Source: Candidatus Cybelea tumulisoli (GTDB lineage Bacteria; Vulcanimicrobiota; Vulcanimicrobiia; Vulcanimicrobiales; Vulcanimicrobiaceae). From it: a stretch of DNA of 57,499 nucleotides. Position numbers and translations under genes: made by a program. Below are positions 16,408 through 23,877 of the stretch, in pieces (the stretch's first letter is position 1; each line of letters begins with the position of its first letter). Under the pieces are notes generated by a model. It saw only the letters and a program-made list of their open reading frames with translations. It did not search any database and had not been told where the DNA came from. The stretch is from the NCBI GenBank assembly GCA_003167155.1, contig PMTY01000177.1, positions 1 through 57,499 on the forward strand, written 5' to 3'.

Positions 16408-16961
16408 TGAGCGCGCCCATAAGCATCGCCGATTTCGATCGTATCGTCGGCGATCATCAGGCAAAGCTTCGCGTCTTCGCGCAGCGGATGAGCCGAAACC
16501 GCGAAGATGCCGAGGAGATCGTGCAAGACGCGTTCCTGCGCGCGTATCGCGCGCTCGAACGGATGCCCGAAAATCTGCGACAGGACCTACGTCTAAAGGC
16601 GTGGCTCTATACGATCACGCTGAACGTCGCGCGCAACCGTATGCGCAGGAAGCCCCCGACCGTCGTTTCGCTCGACCACGTCGACGATGCGGCCCGCTTT
16701 CTGTTAAACTGCGTGGAACGCGAAACGCCGGAATCCGCGCTGGATGAACGCGCCTCCCTTGAGGTCGTCGAATCAGCGTTGCTCTGGGTTCCCGAGCACT
16801 TACGCGCCACCGCGCGTCTGAAGTTCCTCGAGGGGCGTACTCACCGTGAAATCGCGAAGACCTTTCGCCAGCCTATCGGCACCGTAAAGTCTCACGTTCG
16901 GCGCGCCGCAATCATCATGCGCCGGCAGTTCGCCCTCCAACGTCCGGCCGTTGCCGCCTAG
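16407..16961 (+). CDS. ECF-type RNA polymerase sigma factor
   Basis: A 184-residue extracytoplasmic-function sigma factor. Region 2 is visible at about residues 15-85 (QRMSRNREDAEEIVQDAFLR, then LKAWLYTITLNVARNRMRR) and region 4 at about 125-180 (LEGRTHREIAKTFRQPIGTV, then KSHVRRA). The ATG at 16407 is chosen because it overlaps the microprotein stop (TAATG). No membrane anti-sigma factor with a zinc-binding motif is encoded next to it, so its control is unclear. Likely targets include the following UspA and Omp85-like genes. Confidence 0.9.
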   Translation: MSAPISIADFDRIVGDHQAKLRVFAQRMSRNREDAEEIVQDAFLRAYRALERMPENLRQDLRLKAWLYTITLNVARNRMRRKPPTVVSLDHVDDAARFLLNCVERETPESALDERASLEVVESALLWVPEHLRATARLKFLEGRTHREIAKTFRQPIGTVKSHVRRAAIIMRRQFALQRPAVAA

Positions 16962-16988
16962 CTCGCCTCTTCGTTCAAGGAGAAGGTC

Positions 16989-17456
16989 ATGTTCAGCCAT
17001 ATCCTCGTCCCCGTCGCCCCACCGTTTCTTCCGAGAACGGCGCTCATGACGGCGGCGGCGCTTTCGGTCGAACAGTGCGCCGAGCTGTCGCTGGTCTACG
17101 TTTCGGACGAACGCGGCGGCTTCTTGACACCACTCTTGGGCCTGCTGCCCGACGAGAATCGCGCTCGCCTGAATCGCTTTCTCGGCGATGCTTTAGCGAT
17201 CGTTTCCGAATACGGCGCGAAAGCATCGCTGAAGGTAGTCCGCGGCGCGCCTATCCCTAAAGCTATCAAAGACGTCGTGCAAAGTCTCGGCGCGGATGTC
17301 ATTTTCGTCGGAATGCACCGACGCAGCCCTGAGCGCTCTGCGAGCAACGGCGCCATCACGAAGGCACTGCTGACTGAGACGAGCGTTCCGGTGCTGGTGA
17401 TTTATGAGTCACCAGTCTCGCTCGTGCTCCCAGTCGCCAATGGATTGGCGTCGTGA
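16989..17456 (+). CDS. Universal stress protein, UspA family
   Basis: A 155-residue Usp protein. The N-terminal strand is FSHILVPVAPPFL and the C-terminal ATP-loop-like segment reads VGMHRRSPERSASNGAITKA followed by VPVLVIY. The ATP-binding consensus is G-2x-G-9x-G(S/T); here the second glycine and serine are altered (GMHRRS), so it may be a non-ATP-binding type. Usp proteins accumulate under stress and protect or tune metabolism in the cytoplasm. A ribosome site AAGGAGAAGG precedes it. Its stop overlaps the next start by four bases (GTGA). Confidence 0.88.
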   Translation: MFSHILVPVAPPFLPRTALMTAAALSVEQCAELSLVYVSDERGGFLTPLLGLLPDENRARLNRFLGDALAIVSEYGAKASLKVVRGAPIPKAIKDVVQSLGADVIFVGMHRRSPERSASNGAITKALLTETSVPVLVIYESPVSLVLPVANGLAS

Positions 17457-18760
17457 ATCGCGGCGTCGGCGCGATGATGATGGTCGCAACGTTGCTCCTC
17501 GTTGCGACCACCACCCTCTCCGCGAACGCAGCGCCCGACGCCGCGCCCCAGGTAGCGGTAACCGAACGTGGTGCGAAGATTGTGGCCGTCACGATCGAAA
17601 CCTATGGCATCGTCAAGCTACGCATCGTGGAGCGCTATCTCTCGCTGCATTGCGGTGACACGCTGGAGCAGGGCGCCGTCGAGCGAGATTACGACAACTT
17701 GACGAGACTCGGTGGTTGGCGTACCCGCCTCGACGTTCTCCGCGATCCTCAGACGGGCGACGTTTCCCTCCACTGGATCGTCATGGCAAGGCAGCTTGTG
17801 CCGACCGACCATCCGTATTATGCCGATCAACCACTCTCGGCGCCGATCGAGGGGGTCGGCTGGATTGCGAATTCGCCGCCCCTCGACGACCGCGGTTCGG
17901 CGGTCTCGACGATATCGCAGCTCTCTCGACGAGCTAATCTTTTCCGGGCGCTGTACACGTCGCCGCTTTGGGTCGATTCGGCCAATGGGCGTGAAGCCGA
18001 CTTCATCGTCGACGAGTTCGCTGGACGCGGTGTCTATCGCGCGAGTCAACCGCTCGCGGTGAACGTCTACAGCTGGGCGACCGGGGTAGAAGCGTACTAT
18101 TTAATGCGCGCCACCAACGGAACGCAAATCGAGTTCGGCGCCGAAGAACTGCGTTCGACGAGCGCGCGCCCCACCTATATTACGGCACCATCGCTGTACG
18201 ACACGTATTACGCGTCGGCACGCAACACGCTGCTGAAGGCCGGCGTCTCACATAGCTGTCCCGTTCCCCCCACGCAATGGTACCCGCGGAACTGTTCCCT
18301 GCAGTACCGTGTCGAGGCGTTCGACGCCGTCGGCGGCTTCGGCGCAAACACCCAGTACCGCGCGATCGTCGCCGATGCCGCGCAGTATACGCGTGTTGGT
18401 TCATCGACGCTCGTGTTGCACGGCGGAGTCTGGCGCACCGGCGGAGTGGTGCCGACGAGCGCTCTGGTTTGCGCGACGGGCTTGCGCGGCTACGCTAAAG
18501 GCACGTGCGGCACCGATGCCGACGTCCTGCAAGCGGAATTCCGTATCGCCGAGGCGCGTCCCGGAAATTGGAAGTTCATTCTCTTCACGGAAACGGCGGC
18601 GAGCCGCGTACGCGGCGGAGATCAGCCGTTTGCGCTGCCCAGCCTTACTTGGCACGGCGATTCGGGCGTAGGCGTGATGTATCGCGGTGTGCGCTTGGAC
18701 CTCGCCTATGGATCGCAAGGTGGCCGCCTCACCTTCGAACTTCAAGGTGAACTCTTCTAG
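17453..18760 (+). CDS. Compact Omp85-family outer membrane protein (single POTRA)
   Basis: A 435-residue secreted protein with a signal peptide ending near SANAAP (about residue 27). Residues 38-100 look like one POTRA domain: AVTIETYGIVKLRIVERYLS, then GDTLEQGAVERDYDNLTRLG. The C-terminal half is strand-rich, and the last strands read VRLDLAYGSQGGRLTFELQG and end in phenylalanine, as outer-membrane barrel proteins do. BamA/TamA proteins are 570-800 residues with several POTRA domains, so this is a miniature form. It is translationally coupled to UspA in an ECF-headed operon, suggesting envelope-stress function. Family call is moderate confidence. Confidence 0.65.
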   Translation: MNRGVGAMMMVATLLLVATTTLSANAAPDAAPQVAVTERGAKIVAVTIETYGIVKLRIVERYLSLHCGDTLEQGAVERDYDNLTRLGGWRTRLDVLRDPQTGDVSLHWIVMARQLVPTDHPYYADQPLSAPIEGVGWIANSPPLDDRGSAVSTISQLSRRANLFRALYTSPLWVDSANGREADFIVDEFAGRGVYRASQPLAVNVYSWATGVEAYYLMRATNGTQIEFGAEELRSTSARPTYITAPSLYDTYYASARNTLLKAGVSHSCPVPPTQWYPRNCSLQYRVEAFDAVGGFGANTQYRAIVADAAQYTRVGSSTLVLHGGVWRTGGVVPTSALVCATGLRGYAKGTCGTDADVLQAEFRIAEARPGNWKFILFTETAASRVRGGDQPFALPSLTWHGDSGVGVMYRGVRLDLAYGSQGGRLTFELQGELF

Positions 18761-18898
18761 CCCGCAGCGACTTTTCTCGTCCGGTTAACGGGACATTTGC
18801 ACGCTGCCATTTCAAATCCGACTCTTTCGAATCCCTAAATCACTTTGCGCACATTATTAACTTCAGATGACGACAGAAGCGCAAAGGAGAAACAACTC

Positions 18899-19057
18899 GT
18901 GTCGAAGGCATACGACTTCGTAATGGCGACGCTAGCGATCGGGGTGCTCGCGGCCGCCGTCGCACAGGCACAGCAGGTCCTTACCGTGCCGTTAGGCAGC
19001 CAGCCGTTGCCGACTGCGACGCCGCTGAGCACCGCGACGTCAATGCTCCACTTTTAG
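18899..19057 (+). CDS. Small secreted peptide, 52 aa
   Basis: It starts at a GTG after AAAGGAG. The product is a signal peptide (about MSKAYDFVMATLAIGVLAAA, cleaved after AQA) plus about 27 residues, QQVLTVPLGSQPLP followed by a threonine/proline-rich tail. The mature peptide is too short for an enzyme. It ends ten bases before the GH130 gene and is probably co-transcribed with it. An open frame continues upstream to 18845 but without a ribosome site. Confidence 0.55.
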   Translation: MSKAYDFVMATLAIGVLAAAVAQAQQVLTVPLGSQPLPTATPLSTATSMLHF

Positions 19058-19066
19058 CTCGCGACG

Positions 19067-20167
19067 ATGCAGATAGAACTCGCGTCCGGGTTCACCATCG
19101 AGCGCCTCGGCGTCGTGATGCGACCGGATCCTACTCGCGCCGAAGAAATTGAAGGCGTCCTTAATCCGGCGGCAGTCCGTGGCCCCAACGGGGAACTCTA
19201 CCTATTCCCGCGTCTCGTTGGCGCAAACAACTATTCACGCATCGGTATCGCGCGCGTGCTGTTCAGCGACGAAGGTATTCCCGCCGGTATCGAGCGTTTA
19301 GGGATCGCGCTCGAGCCGGAGGAGCCGTACGAGCTGCGGCCTCGGGAAGCCGCCGGGGGCTGTGAAGATCCTCGCGTAACGTTTGTCGAGCCTATCGGGC
19401 TCTACGTGATGACGTACGTCGCGTTGGGCCCTCGTGGTCCCCGAGTGGCACTTGCGATTTCCGAGAATTGCTTAGACTGGGAGCGGCTCGGCCTAGTCGA
19501 CTTTCAGCCCGACGCCGAGGCGCATTACGGCAAGCCCTTCAACAACTACGATAACAAGGATGCTGCGTTCTTCCCCGACGCCGTCCACTTTAAAGACGGG
19601 CGTGCCGCCCTGGGCATGTTCCACCGCCCGTTGTACGATGCGCATAATGCGCCGCGCGGCATCGATCATCCGGTTCCGGGCATTTGGATTTCGGGATGCG
19701 ACCTCGATGCAGTCAATCACGATGTTCGAAATCTTCGCGTCATGAATCGGCACGCGCTCGTTGCTACACCATTGGCGCCGTGGGAGTCGTTGCGCGTTGG
19801 GGTCGGGACCCCGCCCGTGCAAACGCGCCTTGGATACATGATCGTTTACCACGGCGTCAACGGTGAGCTCGCTCAGGCCCCTGGTGATTTGAACCACGTC
19901 ACGTACGACGCCGGTGTCCTGATCTTCCGCCGTGAGCAGAACCGTCTACTGCGCTATCGGTCGACGACGCCGATCCTCATTCCGGAGATTCCTGACGAAT
20001 GTGACAACGGGCGGAACGTCATCTTTCCGACGGGCATTGACAAGCTTTCCGAAGACGTCTTCGACCTGTATTACGGGATGGCCGACCGATACATCGGTGT
20101 GGCACGGTTGCGGCTTCCCGAGACCGTGCAATACAACAACGAAGCACCGGTACTCGCCCTGCATTGA
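19067..20167 (+). CDS. Glycoside hydrolase family 130 (mannoside phosphorylase-like)
   Basis: A 366-residue cytoplasmic enzyme with the five-bladed GH130 fold. Family motifs are NPAAVRGPNGELYLFPR (33-49), GGCEDPRVTF (98-107, with D101 as the expected proton donor) and HGVNGEL near residue 265. GH130 members are inverting phosphorylases or hydrolases acting on beta-mannosides. The two conserved phosphate-binding arginines cannot be assigned with certainty by eye, so phosphorolysis against hydrolysis is open. No transporter is adjacent. Confidence 0.88.
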   Translation: MQIELASGFTIERLGVVMRPDPTRAEEIEGVLNPAAVRGPNGELYLFPRLVGANNYSRIGIARVLFSDEGIPAGIERLGIALEPEEPYELRPREAAGGCEDPRVTFVEPIGLYVMTYVALGPRGPRVALAISENCLDWERLGLVDFQPDAEAHYGKPFNNYDNKDAAFFPDAVHFKDGRAALGMFHRPLYDAHNAPRGIDHPVPGIWISGCDLDAVNHDVRNLRVMNRHALVATPLAPWESLRVGVGTPPVQTRLGYMIVYHGVNGELAQAPGDLNHVTYDAGVLIFRREQNRLLRYRSTTPILIPEIPDECDNGRNVIFPTGIDKLSEDVFDLYYGMADRYIGVARLRLPETVQYNNEAPVLALH

Positions 20168-20303
20168 ACGAAGATGGAACGGCAGACGCTAGTTCGTTTC
20201 GTTACCTCGCCGGTGTTAAACCGTTGGCGCTTCTGCCCAGTCTAACGTGATATGGAAACTCTATCCGTACGCTCATCTCCCCGTCGACTAAGGCGCTGAT
20301 TCT

Positions 20304-20465
20304 ATGTTTGGCGGACACGGACAGGATTATTTCTACGACGGCCTGGCGTTTGGGTTGTCGCTGATCCCCTTCGCCATCATCGTGGCTCTGATCGCCGCTT
20401 CGCTGCTGAAAGAGCCTCCTAAGCATCGCGCTAGCGTGCGCGAGAGAAAGGCGCGTAATAGCTGA
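20304..20465 (+). CDS. Small membrane protein, 53 aa
   Basis: A short open frame (MFGGHGQDYFYDG) with a single transmembrane helix LAFGLSLIPFAIIVALIAAS and a basic cytoplasmic tail (KHRASVRERKARN). The positive-inside pattern is convincing; the ribosome site (AAGGCG) is weak. It lies between the GH130 gene and the convergent quinone reductase. Function unknown. Confidence 0.5.
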   Translation: MFGGHGQDYFYDGLAFGLSLIPFAIIVALIAASLLKEPPKHRASVRERKARNS

Positions 20466-20493
20466 CGTCGTCCCGAGGTTGGCGGTCGTTTTC

Positions 20494-21459
20494 CTACGAC
20501 GTCGGTTTGGGCGGCCGGAGCGGTTCGGCTATCGTCGGGTCGAAGGCGAGCACGATCTTGCCACGGGCCCTGCGGCGCGCGAGTTCGGTATACGCGTCGC
20601 GGAGCAAGCCAAACGGGTAGATCGCCGTCAACGGCATGACTATCTCACCCCACGCGAGCAGGTTCGCGACAGACGCGAGAGTCTCGCGCGATGCAGCCGC
20701 CGACGATCCGTCGGTCTTGGCGCCGTACTTCTCCGCGGCCGCGAAGTCGATAATGGTGTTGATGCGCTCGCGCGGGACGCCGAGCTTGACGGCGAGCTCG
20801 ACGTAACCGCCGCCGAAGAGATCGATGAAGGCGCTGAGCCCTTTCGGGGCGAGGTCCTGCAATCGTTCCGTAAGGCCATCTCCGTACGCGACGGGTTCGA
20901 CGCCGGCGGAACGCAGAAAGTCGGCGTTCTCATCGCTCGCGATCCCAATGACGCGAGCGCCGGCACGCCGCGCGAGCTGGACCGCGAGCGACCCCACGCC
21001 GCCTGCAGCGCCGCTCACGGCCACCACATCGCCCGGCTTCAACGACACCGCGCGGACGGCGCCGACGGCGGTCGTCGCGACGACGAACAGGCTTCCGGCG
21101 CGGAACCAATCGAGCGCCGGCGGCTTCGGGATTAGTTGCGACGGGCTGCTCGCAACATACTCAGCCTGCGCCGCGCGTCGCTCCGTCCAGCCGAGCACCT
21201 CTTGGCCCGCCGCGAACCCGGTGACGCCCGCGCCGACGGAATCGATGCGTCCCGCGAAATCCGCGCCCTGCCCGAAAGGGAAGTCCATCGGAAACACATC
21301 CCTGAGCAGACCTTCCCGAATCGAAATCTCGCCTGGGTTCGTGCCTGCGGCGACGACGCGCACCACCACCTCACCCGCCTCCGGTTCGGGCTTCGCGACG
21401 TCGACGATCCTGAGCTGGTCGACTCCGCCGTACGCGGAGAGCTGAACGGCTTTTGGCAT
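20494..21459 (-). CDS. Zinc-free quinone oxidoreductase (MDR family)
   Basis: A 321-residue NADP-dependent medium-chain reductase. The N-terminal GroES-like domain holds AAGTNPGEISIREG and GADFAGRIDSVG; the Rossmann nucleotide-binding motif is SGAAGGVGSLAVQLARRAGA (about 150-170). Cysteine and histidine zinc ligands of true alcohol dehydrogenases are missing, which places it with quinone/enoyl reductases that detoxify electrophiles. It is divergent from a TetR gene with an operator-like palindrome between them, so it is probably a member of that regulon. Confidence 0.88.
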   Translation of the reverse strand: MPKAVQLSAYGGVDQLRIVDVAKPEPEAGEVVVRVVAAGTNPGEISIREGLLRDVFPMDFPFGQGADFAGRIDSVGAGVTGFAAGQEVLGWTERRAAQAEYVASSPSQLIPKPPALDWFRAGSLFVVATTAVGAVRAVSLKPGDVVAVSGAAGGVGSLAVQLARRAGARVIGIASDENADFLRSAGVEPVAYGDGLTERLQDLAPKGLSAFIDLFGGGYVELAVKLGVPRERINTIIDFAAAEKYGAKTDGSSAAASRETLASVANLLAWGEIVMPLTAIYPFGLLRDAYTELARRRARGKIVLAFDPTIAEPLRPPKPTS

Positions 21460-21505
21460 ACGATTGCGGATTTCTTGCGCCTGCAGAACGCGCCCTTTTA
21501 TAGCC

Positions 21506-21534
21506 TTGACAAATAATACGACCGGTCATAGTAT
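21506..21534 (+). promoter_or_regulatory. TetR promoter with operator palindrome
   Basis: TTGACA (21506-21511), a 17-base spacer and TAGTAT (21529-21534) form a promoter for the TetR gene. The spacer contains TACGACCGGTCATA (21517-21530), a near-perfect palindrome around ACCGGT. A TTTATA element at 21497-21502 may serve as -10 for the divergent reductase, so one operator could control both. Confidence 0.7.
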
Positions 21535-21564
21535 CACTACGATGAGGATTGCAGAAGCTCGCGC

Positions 21565-22185
21565 ATGGCAAAACTGAACGTCCGCGAAAAGATCGTAGCT
21601 GGGGCGGCGGAGCGTTTTCACGCGCTCGGGTACAACGCATGCGGGGTCCAGGAGATCGTCGACGCAGCCGGCGTCCCCAAGGGTTCATTCTATAACTACT
21701 TCAAGGCCAAAGAACTATTGGCGCGCGAGGTCTTAAATAACTATTGGGCCGATGCGGGGCTCGAAATACTTGCCGACAAGTCAATCGCTCCACTGGAACG
21801 GCTGCGTCGACACTTCCAGCATATCGCCTCGCGATATAAGAAGTTTGGCTTTGAACACGGCTGTTTGGTCCCGAAGTTCATGCACGAGGTTTCGGATTCG
21901 ACGCCACTTCTGCGGACAGATCTCCGTAGACAGGTTGCTCGGTGGACGGCACTAATTGCCGAAGCCATTCGCGAGGGCCAGGCCGATTGGAGCATCTCGA
22001 ATTCAATCGATGCCGAAACGACAGCTCGCTTCCTTGTCGAAAGCTGGGGCGGCGTGACGGGCGCCATGAAGCTCGCCGCGAGCCGTGCGCCGATCGATGA
22101 TTTCTTTTCCGTAGCTTTCGGCACGCTGCTGCAGCCGAGCGCGCCCACGGTGCGTCGGCGCAAAACTCGAGTTCGCGGGTCTTGA
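21565..22185 (+). CDS. TetR/AcrR regulator with matched operators
   Basis: A 206-residue regulator: helix-turn-helix at about residues 26-46 (VQEIVDAAGVPKGSFYNYFK) and a C-terminal domain of the TetR_C_33/YxaF-like type (FGFEHGCLVPKFMHEVSDST). Members of this group usually sense electrophiles or flavonoids and control reductase or SDR genes. Near-identical palindromes lie before this gene and directly after its stop, before the NTF2-SDR genes, which strongly suggests autoregulation and local control. The downstream -35 TTGACA overlaps its own TGA stop. Confidence 0.9.
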   Translation: MAKLNVREKIVAGAAERFHALGYNACGVQEIVDAAGVPKGSFYNYFKAKELLAREVLNNYWADAGLEILADKSIAPLERLRRHFQHIASRYKKFGFEHGCLVPKFMHEVSDSTPLLRTDLRRQVARWTALIAEAIREGQADWSISNSIDAETTARFLVESWGGVTGAMKLAASRAPIDDFFSVAFGTLLQPSAPTVRRRKTRVRGS

Positions 22186-22210
22186 CATAAGACGACCGGT
22201 CGTATTATGG
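22182..22210 (+). promoter_or_regulatory. Second TetR operator and promoter of the NTF2-SDR operon
   Basis: TTGACA (22182-22187) is followed by GACGACCGGTCGTA (22191-22204), matching the upstream operator core ACGACCGGTC-TA, and a TATTAT/TTATGG -10 region at 22203-22210. The palindrome again sits between -35 and -10, where bound repressor blocks polymerase. Confidence 0.7.
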
Positions 22211-22265
22211 TGTAGACCCGCGGCGCGACTGCGGTGACACTCGAGAAAGCTCTTGGAGGCAAACG

Positions 22266-22670
22266 ATGACCGAAACGAAGGAAAGCACCAATAAGGCGCT
22301 CGTGCTCGAAGCCTTTGACACGCTGTTCAATAAACGGGACTACGTCATCGCCGAGACGTTTTGGGCGCCGAACTACATCCAGCATAGCGCGCATATTCCG
22401 CCGGGGCGTGAGGGCTTGTTCGGTCTGATCAAGAGCCTGCCGCCCACGCTGAAGTACCAGAACGGCCTGATCCTCGCTGAGGGCGACATGCTGATGCTGC
22501 ACGGCCGGTTTAGCGGCATCGGTCAACCCGCAAACTGGATTACGCTCGACATCGTACGCATCGAGGACGGGCGTCTTGCCGAACACTGGGACGTCATAGA
22601 GGACGAGGCTACGCGCGAAACGTCTGTGAGCGGGTTGCCGATGTTCGGCGCAACCTTCCCCGAATCTTAA
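22266..22670 (+). CDS. SnoaL-like NTF2-fold protein
   Basis: A 134-residue protein of the SnoaL/ester-cyclase branch of the NTF2 superfamily. It has KALVLEAFDTLFNKRDYVIA, the motif YIQHSAHIPPGREGL, and a C-terminal strand RIEDGRLAEHWDVIEDE. Family members form a cone-shaped pocket and isomerise, hydrate or simply bind small molecules. It starts after CTTGGAGG. It is the first gene after the second operator and is followed ten bases later by the SDR, so both should be induced together. Confidence 0.86.
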   Translation: MTETKESTNKALVLEAFDTLFNKRDYVIAETFWAPNYIQHSAHIPPGREGLFGLIKSLPPTLKYQNGLILAEGDMLMLHGRFSGIGQPANWITLDIVRIEDGRLAEHWDVIEDEATRETSVSGLPMFGATFPES

Positions 22671-22680
22671 GGATGCTGGG

Positions 22681-23427
22681 ATGAATACGCAAGTCGTCTT
22701 GGTCACCGGCGGACTCAGCGGTATCGGGCGCGCCGCTGCCGTCGCCTTCGCCAAGAAGGGCGCACAGGTGGTTGTTGGCGGCCGGCGTGATGACGCCGGT
22801 CAGGAGCTGCTTAAGGAGTTGCGCTCCTTCAACTCGGAGGCAGAGTTCGTTCTCGCCGACGTCCGCAAGGAAGACGACGTCCGCGCTCTGGTCGACAAAA
22901 CAGTTGCGCGGTTTGGCCGCCTGGACGTCGCGGTGAACGCTGCGGGAAGCGAAGGTCAACCCGGTCCGATTACTGACCAGACGGCGGAAAGCTATGCCGC
23001 GACGTTCGACGCAAATGTTCTCGGCGTGATCCTGAGCATGAAGCACGAAGTGCGCGTCATGCAAAAACAGGGCAGCGGCAGCATTATCAACATCTCCTCG
23101 ACCTACGGACACAAGGGCACCGCGGCGGCCCCTCTCTATGCCGGGAGCAAGCACGCCATCGAAGGCATCACAAAATCAGTGGCGCTCGATCTGGCTAAGT
23201 CGGGAATCCGTGTGAACGCCGTCGCCCCTGGTCCCATTGATACTGGCTTGTTGACCCGCTTTACGGCTACGCCGGAGAACAAGGCGGCTCTCACGGCGAC
23301 AGTTCCAATGAATCGCCTCGGGCGCGCGGAGGAGGTTGCCGACGCGATTCTCTTCATCGCATCGGACGAAGCTTCGTTCGTCACCGGGCATATCCTCAAC
23401 GTTGATGGCGGCAAGACCGTTAACTGA
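22681..23427 (+). CDS. Short-chain dehydrogenase/reductase
   Basis: A classical 248-residue SDR. The cofactor motif TGGLSGIGRA is at 9-18, NAAG at 86-89, and the catalytic set S140, Y153 and K157 (YAGSK) is complete. It ends VTGHILNVDGG, a common SDR C-terminus. R35-R36 after the second strand suggests NADPH preference. It is the second gene of the TetR-controlled operon and originally preceded an alpha/beta hydrolase, now a remnant. Confidence 0.92.
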   Translation: MNTQVVLVTGGLSGIGRAAAVAFAKKGAQVVVGGRRDDAGQELLKELRSFNSEAEFVLADVRKEDDVRALVDKTVARFGRLDVAVNAAGSEGQPGPITDQTAESYAATFDANVLGVILSMKHEVRVMQKQGSGSIINISSTYGHKGTAAAPLYAGSKHAIEGITKSVALDLAKSGIRVNAVAPGPIDTGLLTRFTATPENKAALTATVPMNRLGRAEEVADAILFIASDEASFVTGHILNVDGGKTVN

Positions 23428-23877
23428 TTCGCGTCTCCATTCAGAAAATATCACGGCGTTCGCGCCTGACAAGGGCGAGTCGGTGAACGCGATGATCGCT
23501 AATCCGCCACCCGGCGCGTCGGTTCCGCCGATCTTGCCGCCGAGAGATGGGTACCTTTTTCTCGACAAATCGAAATTTGCAGGCTCGTTCGCGGCTGACG
23601 TGGACCCGAAGAGTGCAGCGTTCATGGCTGTCTCGCAAGTGCCGTGGGGCGCCGAAGCGCTCGGCGGACAAATTACCGAACCGGCGTGGAAGACGAAACC
23701 GAGTGGTACCTGCTCGTTACCGACGATAGGATGATCCCTATAGCCGCCCAGCGCTTCATGTGTGAACGCGCCGGTGCAAAATCCATAGAAGTGCCGGGCA
23801 ATCACGCAGTCTACGTCTCCAATCCGCGCGCAGTTGCAAGTATTATCCAAGCGGCCGCAAGCGCTAGTGCAGCGTGA
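23428..23877 (+). pseudogene. Alpha/beta hydrolase remnant, 5'-truncated and frameshifted
   Basis: Only the C-terminal half of an EstC-type hydrolase remains. One frame reads FAPDKGESVNAMIANPPPGA through ITEPAWKTKPS, then a one-base deletion near 23703 (restoring TTGG gives KPSWYLL) shifts to the frame TDDRMIPIAAQRFM and SIEVPGNHAVYVSNPRAV, ending at 23877. The part with the nucleophile serine is missing; coding resemblance begins right after the SDR stop. The C-terminal histidine (NHAVYVS) is kept. An intact relative of this fold lies at 48039-48806. Confidence 0.75.

Noticed and set aside
20479-21135. Open frame of 218 codons on the plus strand opposite the quinone reductase.
   Set aside because: It is antisense to a well-supported enzyme; high GC content produces such long mirror frames throughout the window.
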